In this document: in pieces, positions 11,916-24,064 of the stretch
How positions within the stretch are numbered: the stretch's first letter is position 1
Layout: each line of letters starts with the position of its first letter
NCBI RefSeq assembly: GCF_902713425.1
Contig: NC_081217.1
Location: 21,874,159 to 21,938,158, forward strand
Direction: 5' to 3'
Origin: Acipenser ruthenus
Lineage: Eukaryota > Chordata > Actinopteri > Acipenseriformes > Acipenseridae
Length of the DNA stretch: 64,000 nt
Program-made: the position numbers and the translations under genes
Notes under the pieces: generated by a model
The model's database searches: none
Told to the model about the DNA's origin: nothing
Seen by the model: the letters and a program-made list of their open reading frames with translations, nothing else

Positions 11916-12585
11916 ACACACCTTGTTATGGTGTCACAACAACCGCGGATTCCTCCCATCAAGACCACTGCCTCTATACGAGAGGGCGTGGTCTCTTAGT
12001 TTCTTTGCTTGGGTGTGATTGACTTGAATCACATGGCTTGCAGTCTGATAGCACAGGGCTAGTCAATTATTTAACGCCAGGGTCTAAATGACTTGGTTAA
12101 ACATGTTTTTGGTTTCAGAATTCTTCGTTTAAAAGGTGTCCATCTAATTGTTTTTCATTTTTTTTCAGTTTTTCATGCTGTTTTGGTACCCGCCTCATCC
12201 CGTTCCTGTCAAAACCACAGTACACATAAATACGTTTCTGTATTAACACACCTACAAGCTGAGTTCGACCACATTTTAATGCAAAACAAATTGTAGACAA
12301 CTAGAAAGCATGGTAAAGTGCGGATGAAAGTATCGGGTCAAATCGTGCTAAACTGCAAAATGACCGTGCGTGTTAACAATGGTTAGCTTCTATCAGACAG
12401 CTGCAGTGGGCTTAATATCAGAACACAGGACCGATCTTTATAGGAAACTTTATTCATGCAGACCCTTTTATATTACAGCTCTACAGGACCGAGTCTCCTT
12501 TTGCAGATAGCACATGCTTATATGGCTGGCGCTGTTTTTTTTAACTTGGCTTCTGTGTGTGCATATGAAATACTTTGATGCCAGG

Positions 12586-13499
12586 GTCAGTGACACACTG
12601 TCCCTGGATGTGAAAAGCGCTCAGTGCCTCCTGGCGCTGGTGTGTAACACCTGTAACATGTTAAACCAGCGCTCAGTGTATAACACCTGTAACATGTTAA
12701 ACCATGGCGCACATTGTAAGTGATATTCTGGAAGACGAGACTCCCTTTTCAAAGCGTGTAGAAACAAGCAATCAGCAGCGACAGTGCTTCCATTCCAGGC
12801 AGCTTTTGTCGAAATTCTCTTTTTGTATTTATTTTCTGTTAACATTAGTTTATGGATAATCTTGTTTGCTTTTAAAACAATTAAATTGTTACAAAAAAGA
12901 CTATTCTATAGTCCATTCATTTTAATTCCGTACATGGTCTTGTTGTACTAGTGCTCAAATACACACTCCCTTTTTTCTTTCTATATTTACCAGAAACCTC
13001 GCTTAATATAATTTTAGGAAATGACATGTCAGCACTGTGCTTGCATCCAGAGCGCGTCTGCTGATGAAAATAAAAATACGACTAAAAACAAAACAGTGTT
13101 CGGTTCAACAGAGACAGTTAATAACTTAACAACAAATAAGCTAAGTGCTCCGTGTCTGTCTGTACAGTTTGAAATTTGAATGTGCCGCCCCTGCTTGCTC
13201 TGCGACGTTCAGCCAATAGGCAGGGACGGGACGTTGAAAGGAATTGTGGGAAATGTGGGATCAGCATAGAAGCAAAGGTATATTTCAAGGTCATAAAACG
13301 ACATTTCCCACAATTCTTTTCAACGTCCACAGGAACACTTGTCATGTGACACTTTCTAAATTGGCTTGCTAGCTTGCAATGGTCTGCTGGTCCTCGGCGG
13401 TGCGGCACTGAGCGCTGGTTTAACATGTTACAGGTGTTATACACTGAGCGCCGGTAGGCACTGAGCGCTTTTCACCTCCAGGGACAGTGTGTCACTGAC
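12586..13499. repeat. 0.9-kb foldback structure with nested hairpin
   Basis: The outer arms are 12586-12678 and 13406-13499 in inverted orientation, sharing 'gtcagtgacacactgtccct', 'gtgaaaagcgctcagtgcct', 'aacacctgtaacatgttaaa' and 'ccagcgctcagtg'. The left side carries the 'aacacctgtaacatgtt' block twice (12645 and 12682). Within it, arms 13229-13255 and 13302-13328 form a 27-bp inverted repeat with one mismatch ('ggacgttgaaaggaattgtg'). No transposase frame is visible; it may be a foldback-type or composite DNA element. Confidence 0.85.
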
Positions 13500-13787
13500 G
13501 CTCGCATGCGTGTCGGGGGACGAGTGGGAGTCCTCAGTCCAGGTGCCTGACGTCACAAGGGGGCCCTGAACCGAGAGCGTTTCGAACCCCGCGTGTTAGA
13601 TGAACTGCTCCTTCCAAGTACCAACGCTCGTCTTGTGTCTTTTAAAAGAAACACTAAAACAATTTTTTTTATTAACATAAATGCATTTCCCCAAAATGTC
13701 AAATCATTGATTTTCTATGTGTGAATTATTTTCTGTTGCTTGAGTGGGCCAAATATGGGTGGAAATGGTAAATACCCGGGAACTTTT

Positions 13788-13797
13788 CGGTATAAAA

Positions 13798-13828
<31 letters not shown>

Positions 13829-13830
13829 GT
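13788..13830. repeat. (AAAT)n microsatellite
   Basis: Runs of ATAA/AAAT units. Confidence 0.9.
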
Positions 13831-14304
13831 TAGTTTTGCTGTGTTACTTTTCACGTTGATGATGCAAAACGCTCACCTTGTAATGTTAAAGGTCATTAAA
13901 AACAATATAACAATTTCAAGCCGGATACCACAATGATAATTGTGTGAACATCCTACTTATCATCCGTGTATCAAGGTGTGAAAAACAGCCATAGCAACAG
14001 CTGAAATAATCCACTCAAGACCGGTGTGGTTAGAAACACCGCACGCCAGATATTTTAAATGGTACACCCATCATGCTAAAAATACCGATCGATACTGAAA
14101 CACGGGGCTGTACCAGAGCAGGTGAGGACATGTATAACCACGTGCAGCAACAGCCCGGAGAAGAGTAAGCAAGCACAAGCTACAGAACATACTGGCGCTG
14201 TCTTAAAATGGATCTGCTCCCAAATCTATAAGGGGGCATCTAAGGGGTGGGTTTGTCCGGCACTGAACGCATAGCTTGTTATTGTGATATAGAATTATTC
14301 AATC

Positions 14305-14350
14305 AATATAATATAATATAATATAATATAATATAATATAATATAATATT
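14305..14350. repeat. (ATAAT)n microsatellite
   Basis: About nine tandem 5-bp 'ataat' units. Confidence 0.9.
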
Positions 14351-15170
14351 ATATATCATTTCGACTAGAAGCAGGCAGTTTTTTTTTCTAGTAGAGAAAT
14401 TAGTTGGCTGTAAGGGGAGATCAAAACAAAAAAAAACGCACTTGATAAATAATATCTCGGAGTAATGCAGAAACCCTAATAAATTCAATGACAAACGTTT
14501 TGACCAGCAGCCTTCTAGAATTCTAGTCGGAACGTCTGTCATTGGATTTATTAATACGGGTTGAAATTCTCTCTGTATTCACTTAATCGTATTTAGTTTG
14601 TGCACTTAAGAGTGTGGTTTATTTTTCAGCACAAGGAAATACATTTTTGTATTATTTTTTGTTGGTTCTAAAAAAAAAAAGAAAAAAAAAAGAAAAGATT
14701 CTATTGTTATCGGATAATTAAGAATACTTCACCTGTGTATAAGCTATGGGCTAGTTCTGTAAGATGGACTGGCACTATGTTTGTTTACAGCAAATTATAT
14801 CTCTAACCTTGTCATGACGTCTTTGGAAACACCTGGGCGCGTGCATACTTTAAAGGAATGCGCACGTGAATCCCATTTCCACGCAGCTGTGATGCCGGGA
14901 CTGCTTCAGAAAAAACACACACACACACACACAAAAGCAGCAGGAAGCGTGACACAAATGCACTACAATGGCTATATCCGCTCAAAATCCAGCCTGTCAC
15001 TTTTTTTCAACCTTTAAAAAAATTACCCACAAAACAAACATGACAGCGGCGGTGAAGGGGCTGGCACGTGACTTGGCAGCTTGTTTTAAACCTCTGAGTT
15101 TCACTCTGCCTGGTATTAGAAACTGCAGGGCGCTCAGAATACAGTCAGCCCTCCTTGAACGCGGTCAGCA

Positions 15171-16289
15171 ATGGAAAACACTAGCGAACCAGCCGACCAC
15201 AATTACAGCGACTATTATTACTACAACTTTGACTTCACTAACGTCTCTGATTTGAATATTACTGAAGCGTGTGACGCCAGCGAGCTCCCTTCCCAGAAGT
15301 ATATCATCCCAGCGCTGTACTTTCTTGTGTTCTTCACCGGGCTCTTTGGGAATTTGCTGGTCATTCTGATCCTCAGTTCCAAGCAATCCTGCAAGAGAAG
15401 GCTCGTGGATACTTTCGTCATCCACCTGGCCGTGGCGGATTTGGTCTTCGTTTTCACGCTGCCTCTCTGGTCGGTCTCGGCGGCTTACGACCACCACTGG
15501 AATTTTGGAAGCTTCCTTTGCAAGTTCAGCAGTTACGTCATCGCCGTTAACAGGTACTCCAATATCTTCTTCCTCGCGTGCATGAGCGTGGACAGGTACG
15601 TGGCGATTGTCAAGATGCTGGACTCCAGGTTCCTACGCAACAACAGGTGCGTACAAATCACCTGCGGCGTCATCTGGGTATCTTCGGTACTGCTCGGCGC
15701 TCCAGCGCTCGTTTACAGAAACGTGTCCGCGGACGAGGACGGCAAATTAATCTGCATCGAAGACAGTCGCTCGACCTTCAGCAGCATCAGCTTGCTGTCC
15801 CTGATCGTCGCGTTCGTGCTTCCCCTGGCCGTTATCTTGTTCTGTTACTGCTCCATTCTGGCTAAACTGCGCCGCCACCGCCTGCACCAAAGCGCCAAAA
15901 CCGACCTGAAACGAAGGCACTCCATCAAGATGGTCTTCAGCATCATCGTCGCTTTCGTCATCTCCTGGTTGCCTTTCAACGTCTTCAAAAGCATCCACAT
16001 CGTGTCCAACCTGCGGGAAGTCTCTCTCACCTGCTCCCTCCAAACGGCCCTCAGGTGGGGCTTGGTCATATCGTCGTGTCTGGCATTCTTCAATAGCTGC
16101 GCAAACCCCATCCTCTATTTCAGGCTGGACAACTACTTCAGACACCGCGCGAAGGACATGTGTCTCGTCCTCTTCTCGTCCAGCCACCGCTCTGCTGCGC
16201 TTCCCATGTCCGGCGCGACTACTGACAGCACGGGCTCAACAGTAAGCAGGCCACGCCTGTCTTCCATCCTTCTGACGCACCCAAAATGA
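15171..16289 (+). CDS. GPR25: GPR25, class A chemokine-like GPCR, intronless
   Basis: A 372-residue seven-helix receptor in one exon. Diagnostic agreement with human GPR25 includes RRLVDTFVIHLAVADLVFVF, TLPLW at the end of TM2, CKFSSYVIAV at TM3, MSVDRYVAIVKMLDSR with an intact DRY, and LRWGLVISSCLAFFNSCANP leading into an intact NPILY in TM7. The conserved disulphide cysteines are in SFLCKF and in ICIED of the second extracellular loop. The N-terminus has glycosylation sequons (N3, N11, N24, N29) and a tyrosine/acid cluster at residues 12-22, a likely sulfation site as in chemokine receptors. Recent reports link mammalian GPR25 to CXCL17 in lymphocyte trafficking; that is recalled knowledge. 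The start at 15171 fits the family N-terminus. In human GPR25 is next to INAVA, as here. Confidence 0.95.
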   Translation: MENTSEPADHNYSDYYYYNFDFTNVSDLNITEACDASELPSQKYIIPALYFLVFFTGLFGNLLVILILSSKQSCKRRLVDTFVIHLAVADLVFVFTLPLWSVSAAYDHHWNFGSFLCKFSSYVIAVNRYSNIFFLACMSVDRYVAIVKMLDSRFLRNNRCVQITCGVIWVSSVLLGAPALVYRNVSADEDGKLICIEDSRSTFSSISLLSLIVAFVLPLAVILFCYCSILAKLRRHRLHQSAKTDLKRRHSIKMVFSIIVAFVISWLPFNVFKSIHIVSNLREVSLTCSLQTALRWGLVISSCLAFFNSCANPILYFRLDNYFRHRAKDMCLVLFSSSHRSAALPMSGATTDSTGSTVSRPRLSSILLTHPK

Positions 16290-17390
16290 ATTTCCAGTCT
16301 CCAACATTTTATAGACATTTTATATTATAAAAGAAAAAAAGTTTCAGAAGGCTTTGAAGACACAGAGGATATGACCTGACTAGTGACAGTTTGGCACTGC
16401 ACTCGGTGCTTCGTGTAGATGTGTTACCCACATCACAGCAGATTCAGGCGCACTGCGCAATATACACAACCCCCTTCCAGGCTCCGGCCGTTTCTTCACA
16501 TTTTAAAGTGCTTAGAAAAAAGCAGGACTCATAATTGATGCATTTAAATTGAGTATGGAGTTATAAAACAATTCAAATTTTAGCTTTTGCAAATATATAT
16601 TGTTTTATAACCGCACACAGCTCTCTCTCTCGCTCTCTATGTATATTTGTATTCAATTGTGTAAAATGTTCTTGTGAGAATCTGTGCATTATTTGTAATA
16701 TTTGGGGGGAGCAGTTTTTTTTTCGTGAAGCTAGTGAAACTGAAATATTTATTCATCTGTGAGGCTAACACATAAATGCCAATTCATGATATATATTTTT
16801 ATATATAGTGATGGATTGCATAAATTGTATTTTTCAAGAGTGTGAGTTTTAAATGTAAAATTGCAACTAAAGACTTTGTAATTGTAAAATGAAAGCCGTG
16901 GAATGCACACATACCATTAATAACGAGTTTGTGATCCTATCTGTTGAGTTTATATTTTTACAGTTTAGTATTGGTGACTGTGTTTTAAGTTTTTTTTTTT
17001 TTTTTAGCTATGCATATTAAGATACACAGTGATATTTCAGTTTATTCTTTGTTGAAATAATTATATTGCAACCCCTTTGTATTTTTGCATTTAAAATGCA
17101 ATATAATTTTACACGAGATAGATGTTGTTCAATTATTATTTTTATTGAGCTGTAATGTTTTACACGTGTCCTTTTAAATATATATATATTTAAGTTGCTT
17201 TGCAGAATATTACAATTTTAATTTGCTGATATAACAGGCTTTTGCGAATATGTGAAAAAAATCTGCCTTAATGATTAGCCTTCAAATACAATTAACGTCA
17301 ATCACTTTTCATTTAAGTTGAATTAACAAAATATGTAATTATAGCATTATTTAAATATTACAGTTTTAATAAATCAAAAGTAAATGTGAT
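16290..17390 (+). other. GPR25: GPR25 3' UTR (probable)
   Basis: AT-rich sequence after the GPR25 stop with many T-rich and ATTTA-like stretches. An AATAAA at 17368-17373 is a plausible polyadenylation signal, giving a UTR of about 1.1 kb. No other frame is credible. Confidence 0.45.
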
Positions 17391-18630
17391 TGTTTTGTCT
17401 TTTTTCTTTAGAATTTTATTTCCAGTAAAAAAAAAATCTCCTATAGCCTACTTTCATCTCAAATAAATAATTTACAAAAATATTTACACAAATAACTGAC
17501 CAATTATTAAGAAGGAGAATGCAAGCGGGTTTTCGATTCAAAATGCCTAGCTGTCAGTATGTCTTTGTGTCTTACCATTTTTATTTTATTTTTATTTTTT
17601 AAAAGTGGAACTAAAATGTCCTGCATGAGATTATATTTAACATAATATGCAGACAGAGAGAAAATATCATCCCACAATAGACATCTATTGACTTCTAACA
17701 GGAAAGGGAAGTTTAGACTTCCACTATTTTATAAATGGACTCGTAGATGACTTGTACTGGTGTGTTCGGAGTCTCAGTGCCGCACATTCACAGAGACCCT
17801 GTGGGGTTCTGATACTTTACATAATTTCCACAGGTTATTCTTTTTTCTCTAATTGCTGGATGCCCCGCTTCCTCTACAGCCTAACGCTACCCGTCCACAG
17901 TATGGTCTGGCGATAGCTTGCATGACCACATAATTATTTTCCAAACTCCACTTCTCCCCTGATGAAGACACTGTTGTGGTCTTGAAAGCTATACAGTCTA
18001 CACTGTATATACAGTGAGGGAAAAGGGAACCAGAACAAAACGGGATCAACCGCGGCTATGCCATCAAATATCTATTTGTACAGCTGTATGTACAGAAGAT
18101 TTGACAGTTTGCAAAAAAATAAATGCATGTTCTGTAGCTGTACAGCATGACATCATGAGTAGATAGTGGGTTTTTTTGTATTGATGTTTAAGATACACCT
18201 GTAGTTACACTGAGATTCTGTTTTTGCTACGCCAGCAGCAAAATCACAGGCTTAAAACAAAAACGAGAACACCCGCCAAACAGAGCTAAAAACCTTGAAT
18301 TTTAGAGTGGTTTGGTTCTTGCAAAATTATTTTTTCGGCTCTGAAGATGAACAGCATTGTCTTTCAAAAACCAGCAGTTAATTAAAATCTATAGGATTTT
18401 TTTTTCCCCCTAAGTATGCAAGGATCCGATCCAAATGACACGGCGTGTACACAGAACTGTACAGAATGCAAGTGGGCAGTTCAGTCTGGGTAGCATTGTC
18501 CTATAGCACTTCTGCCCATAACAGAGGCAGAAAATATAATAGAGGTTCCTAAGACTTCATTAGTTCATGTCGTGAGAATTTCCATATTTTGTTTTGTATT
18601 ATATCCAGGTCACCAATACTTTAGTGATTG

Positions 18631-18706
<76 letters not shown>

Positions 18707-19140
18707 TATAATAAGCAAACGAACACATATTACAAAATGTGGCGATCCACTCACCCGGTATTCGACGTCTGAATCTACGTTCTGTGAAGAAATCGCATAA
18801 AGAACATTCTGTGCCCGCAGCATCTTTAGAAATGACCGTTAGATTCTGGAAGAAAAAAAAACATATATTCTGTTTATGAGAACATGTGTGGGACGCTTGT
18901 TCTAGTAGTAAGAGTTCACAGATGAATCACAGACTTTCAGTCTAAAGTGTGTTCATCTATTTCTGTCACACAATTCACAGAATCCATGGGAACATCATAT
19001 TTTTTACCTTTCTCTCCATTACGCACAAATGATTTGAGCCAGTTTGACCAGACTTTGATACAAATAACTTACACCTGTCCTCTATCAATCCCCACAGTGA
19101 TGCTGTTTTAAAATGTGAACACACAGCAAGAGCGCCTGCA
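17391..19140. other. intergenic, no supportable gene
   Basis: Contains a long TA microsatellite (18635-18701). A short minus-strand stretch at 18755-18845 looks exon-like (good acceptor and donor, 30 open codons) but matches nothing I know. Confidence 0.4.
18635..18701. repeat. (TA)n microsatellite
   Basis: About 33 alternating TA units without interruption. Confidence 0.97.
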
Positions 19141-19154
19141 TGTAAGGTGTCCGA

Positions 19155-19739
19155 TGTTACAACTGACCCCATGGCCAGGGTCAGTTGGAACATTCTGTGA
19201 AAGATAATTCAATAATTCAACAGCACGTTTCAGTTAACAAAAACTTAATGCTTTATTGAATAAGATCCATTTTCATATGAAGCAAATATGTTTGTTTTTA
19301 TTTAACTCAAAAATTGAATCTTTATTGAAAAATCAAAATGTTCACATACGGCTCTTTTTTTTGTGGTCCTACTTTTAAAACTTTTTAACGTCCCTAAAAT
19401 TATAAGCCTTTTCAAGCAAGAATGACACTCTGAGTCACCAATGTGACATACGTAGTTTTTTTCCTCCAGTGGAAGCTTCATGTGCCTATAGTGGAGCTAG
19501 CCAATGTTGTATGGGGTCAGTTGTAACACGTGTTACAACTGACCCCAGCACAGGGAGCCATTACTAAACCTCATGTTCCAGCAAGAACCAACAGAGCTAA
19601 GAGCAATCACGTGTGTCAATTATACTGAGATCGGGGGTGAGAATATGCAAGCCTGGACTCCTAAACTGGTAACACAGGTATATATCACAAAAGGAAATGC
19701 GGGGAAAGAATTTACTTTCAAGGTGTTACAACTGTCCCC
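19155..19739. repeat. cluster of TGTTACAACTGACCCC palindromic motifs
   Basis: A 16-bp motif 'tgttacaactgacccc' appears five times in both orientations. 19155-19170 and 19178-19192 form a hairpin with a 7-base loop. 19513-19546 is a perfect 34-bp palindrome. 19724-19739 is a further copy with one change. Such paired motifs look like transposon terminal repeats joined head to head, but no transposase is seen and I cannot name the family. Confidence 0.8.
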
Positions 19740-20361
19740 GGTCTCAACAGGCTGCAGTAGGCTAGGTGTTATATATTTGATGGTTCAGAGTTCAGTGTAT
19801 ATTTTGTGGGAAAAAAACATTGCGAAACCAGTTGAGAGTGGAAAGAAGTGATTTAAAGAGTTCGGAAGTTCAATCGTTTTAGTTTCTCACCACACACAGA
19901 ACGACTGTTGCCTACAAGAGTTTCGGACTGCAGCGTGGTGCACAAGCGCTGGTTTCAATGAACACGATCTATCGAGGAGCCTGCATGTGCATGAAATAAA
20001 CTAACTAAAAAACACCCCTGTTGACCTTGTACTGTAACAGAACCAAAAAAAAAAAACGAAGCAGCTTTGTTTCAACGGAAACGAATGCCATTTACTATCC
20101 GTGAAAAACTTAAATACAGCTTCTACTCATTCATCACTGAAGAATGCTTGGCTGCACTTAGAAGCGCTAACAAGCAGCTTACTAACACGTTAACAAATGT
20201 TGTGTTCGTGTTATTTAATATAATAAACTAATTTTAAAAAAAAGCCTAGTAGTATTCAATAATAGTATTTCAATGCTACTGAAATACTACAATGCTAAAC
20301 AAAAACACATACATATATATATATATAATTACCATACTGAAGTTTAGTTGATACATGCGTG

Positions 20362-20366
20362 TGCAT

Positions 20367-20431
<65 letters not shown>
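20362..20431. repeat. (TA)n(CA)n compound microsatellite
   Basis: About 15 TA units run directly into about 19 CA units. Confidence 0.95.
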
Positions 20432-20433
<2 letters not shown>

Positions 20434-21030
20434 TGATACTTACTGGTCGTGCAAAACTCTGTAGAGTATTCATGAAAATATAAGCTTTGTGAATACTACC
20501 AACTCCAGTCTTAAATGGACTCCTATTTTTTTTTTTAAAGAAGAAGGGAAAAAAAAGACCTGGTAATTAAAACATAAACGGGAGCAAACCATTCCGTGAC
20601 AGAATGGCTCCCAAGTTGTTTCTCAGCTCCGTCAAATCAAGCTATAGGCTGCTTTGAAAAAAAAAACGTGTTGAAATGATCGCTCATTTCAGTGAAAATG
20701 TATTTATAGTTTGTGGGGACAAAAACACTGTAGAACGCGAGTCTACATTTCAACCGCGCTTTGACTAAAATAAAAGCGAAGTAAGATTGCCAGTGTAAGC
20801 CTATCCAAACAAGTTGCGTGCGTCGGGGGCCATTACATTACATTTCGGGTTGTTTGTAGTCAGTTGACCCCGGTCCTCAAGCTGTTTTCACAGCTATTGC
20901 GGTTAAAGCTGCTAACCCTTCAAATAGGGATCTTGCAATCTTCACAGCGTACTATTTCTACAGAAAACAAACACCACAGTTTCACGCCTTTCAGATCTGC
21001 GCACCACTTCTCTTAGCGTGGGAAATACCA

Positions 21031-21297
21031 TACAGCTCTGGACAAAAGTTTTGCACCATCTAGAACTTTAATATTGATATATATATATATATAATTTATA
21101 TATATATATAATGTAACATTATGTAATCAAATAAACTACAAAATGATATTGCAAAAGTCTACCTGAAGCCATAACAGTAGTACAGTATTTCATGTTGGAT
21201 TTAAAATGATAATGTAATATTATTCAGCAGGTTTCATTGGCCTTTATAAAGCAAAATTAGTTCGTTCTATAGGGTGATGCTAAACCTTTGGCCATTG
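21031..21297. mobile_element. Tc1/mariner-type MITE
   Basis: The left end 'acagctctggacaaaagttt' / 'tgcaccatctagaa' and the inverted right end 'acaatggccaaaggtttagc' / 'atcaccctatagaa' match imperfectly over about 34 bp. A TA precedes the left end, as expected for this superfamily. The interior is short, AT-rich and noncoding (about 265 bp), and includes a TA microsatellite at 21077-21110. Confidence 0.75.
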
Positions 21298-22374
21298 TCC
21301 TTACATGCAAAAATATAAGTGCGCCATTCAGACTGATCGATGAATAGACTACAGACAGCTCCGTACATGGACAGAATTTAATACTCTCAATAACTTAATA
21401 ATGAGATTAATAACAAGCTTCATGGTAAGTGGATCCGCGGTGTTCCAGGCAGAAGAGTGACCCGCATGTGTAAGTAATGCATTGCGATAGGCCTGTGGTA
21501 TAGTCTCTGCCAGTCTGCTCGTTCATAAAGCATTAACCTCAGTAAACAGAGGGAGGTGGTGACTCGTGTGAATGTGTTCTGTGCTGGATTCCCGTGTGAT
21601 TCTGTTCAGCTTGGCAATACCCCTTATTGCTCATCCTACGATTGCAACTCATTTTGAAACTGGCACACGGGCTACAAATAGAAGTCAATGTGTCGCAAAA
21701 TAAAACAGGTTAACAAGGCCGTTAAAATATATCACCGCTCTCTTTTTTTAATTCAGCAACGCCACAGTTACTCCCATCAGGTGTCAGTTTAGCACACTGT
21801 TTCAAAGGTCTGAGAACCGCTTAACAAATTCACACTTCTATTTCAGTTCTCAACAGTACGCCGCTGCTTATCAGTGCAGAAAGCGCCTGCTTATAAACTA
21901 AAGCATGTGTTAAAAAAAACAAAACTGTTTTTCACTTGCTAGGCTAAGGAGATGGTTATCAGCGCCTCTCATTGCAGATAGCCCTGCTGAGACACGGCCG
22001 GCGTCAGGTTGGGGGAGGTGGAAGGGACGCATTTTTTTTTTTTTTTTTGAGCCCACTTTAATGACTAAACGTAAAACATATACAGGCGCCGTCTAATCTA
22101 CTGGGATCCGAAAAATAAACCCTAGCGAGGTAGTATAGGGTGAACATGTTTGGCTTGCTTTCTGTTGGATATGAACTTGTGCAATGCTAGAAAAAGAAAA
22201 CAAGTCAATTCTGTTTAGATAAGCCTTTGGTTTGTCTGCTCTCTGATTTTTAAAAATGCATTTTGTGGTTAAATTCTTAGTGTGTGTATTGCTTATGTGT
22301 TGAAAATGCAGCGTTAATATAGAGACCGTGCGGTTACTGTATGAACCGGTTCCCCCCTCAGTCATGGAATCATG
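21298..22374. other. intergenic, no gene seen
   Basis: Unique-looking sequence with an A/T homopolymer at 22032-22049. Open frames are short and have no family features. Confidence 0.4.
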
Positions 22375-22917
22375 TACAGCACTAGAAGACTAGCTCTACC
22401 TCCGCTACGCTCCCCTGCCTCCAGACCCCGCTCCTTCTCCACCCTTGCTCCGCAGTGGTGGAATGACCTTCCTACAGATGTCAGGACTGCCCAGTCCCTG
22501 ACCACATTCCGGCGCCTCCTTAAGACTCACCTCTTCAAAGAGCACCTGTAGAACTCCTCTGTTTGTATCCTGGGACACTATCACCCTTCATGTAAATGTG
22601 CTTTATTTTGCTCTTATCTGCCCCCTATTTTACTGCATTTAATCCTGTACTTCAGAATACTGTAATCTGCTAAGTGTTTAACCTGTAGTACTTTGTATTT
22701 AATCACATCCTGATGTAACTATCACTATTTAATCATATCCTGATGTAACTATCACTATTATCTGCTGTATTATTGAATTGTGGTTTGTCACACTTGTACT
22801 TTGCTTGAACAAAAGTTATTGTATTTCTTGCTCTTATTGTATTACTTGTATTGTAACACTTGAAATGTATTTGCTTACGATTGTAAGTCGCCCTGGATAA
22901 GGGCGTCTGCTAAGAAA
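22375..22917 (+). mobile_element. 5'-truncated LINE, 3' end with SINE-like tail
   Basis: An open frame ending at TAG 22549-22551 reads LRSPASRPRSFSTLAPQWWN then DLPTDVRTAQSLTTFRRLL and KTHLFKEHL, the C-terminus of an L2-like reverse transcriptase. The 3' UTR ends 'attgtaagtcgccctggata' and 'agggcgtctgctaagaaata', which is also the tail of the SINE at 33640-33922. The element is cut at its 5' side and followed by a TAA tail. Confidence 0.8.
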
Positions 22918-22919
22918 TA

Positions 22920-22998
<79 letters not shown>
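22918..22998. repeat. (TAA)n microsatellite at LINE tail
   Basis: About 26 TAA/ATA units directly after the LINE 3' end, grown from its target-primed tail. Confidence 0.95.
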
Positions 22999-23002
<4 letters not shown>

Positions 23003-23217
23003 GAATCAAGTCCACAAGAGGGCAGTAAAACTAACATGAGACACCAATGACGAGCAGTGGAAAATGAGTCAGTCTCACATTGCCCCCTGCTGGGTAAAGA
23101 AGGTAACGCGCTTAAGCAATCCTCGGTATAGGGAAATGAAACAAGCCAAGCTGAAGAATAGCTTCACTGTGATGTATATTTAATACAATAAATAAATAAA
23201 TAAAACATCAATTTTGG

Positions 23218-23505
23218 GTCAGTAATCAGTGATATAGAAACACCAGGCACTCATGTGTCAAAATGTTAGACCGCTTTGTGCTCTGTCTCATGCATTTTAC
23301 CATTTGTCTTCTTTTTCTCTTCCTGTTTTTAATGAACTGCACGTGTGGCCTATTAAAGTCATCAATTAACTTAAACAATCACTAATTTGCCTATTTTGAC
23401 AACTTTCCCAAATCATACAGCGGTTTGATTTCACATGCACAACAAATCAAAACAAGAAAATCAATGGGGTGTTCTTAGATATCTGCACACGACTGTATCT
23501 CAAAG
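23218..23505 (+). repeat. dispersed repeat, copy B (pairs with 5295-5560)
   Basis: Carries the same ordered blocks as copy A, beginning 'gtaatcagtgatatagaaac' and ending 'ggggtgttcttagatatctg' and 'cacacgactgtat'. The right end resembles a Tc1-type terminus. Noncoding. Confidence 0.6.
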
Positions 23506-24064
23506 AGGGCACCATACAAGGATGCCTATTTTAACCAGCGGACAACACAATGCAGCATTATTCAGGTGAGAGGCTTACCTTTACAGCTCGATACTGCCTG
23601 ATGAACTTGTAACCTCCTCACAGATACGAGCGCAGAATGACTGCAGTCTGTAACAATCTCACGCTCCTCTAAGAAGCATCTTCATGAGCAAGCCAGCCCC
23701 CTCTTAAGGATGTGGTTAACCTCTATAGACGACCGTTTAACAGGTTCCCACACTATTGCTTAGTGGGGTACCGGTATCTGTTACTTTCCATCCTGTGAAA
23801 CTGTGGAGGGGGTAGAAAGGAAGGTGCCTCAATGTGCAGTGAATATACGTTTAAAAAATCCCTTTTCTGTGCCAGCTTTCTGAATTCACACGTGCAGTTG
23901 CAAAATTGAGCTCATGAATTAGTTTAGGACTAAACGAATTAGTGCGTCACAAGACAGTTCGAAAATAAAAAAACTTCAAACTTACCTGCTGCACTTACAA
24001 TAACGACAGGTGTTTCAGGAGCTGGGATTTCCATTGGAACATCCATAGACCCCGACTGCTGCAG

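Noticed and set aside
15747-16187. 146-codon minus-strand frame opposite GPR25
   Set aside because: Antisense shadow of a GC-rich coding exon without family features.
22834-23037. Poly-tyrosine open frame
   Set aside because: Translation of the (TAA)n microsatellite after a LINE tail.
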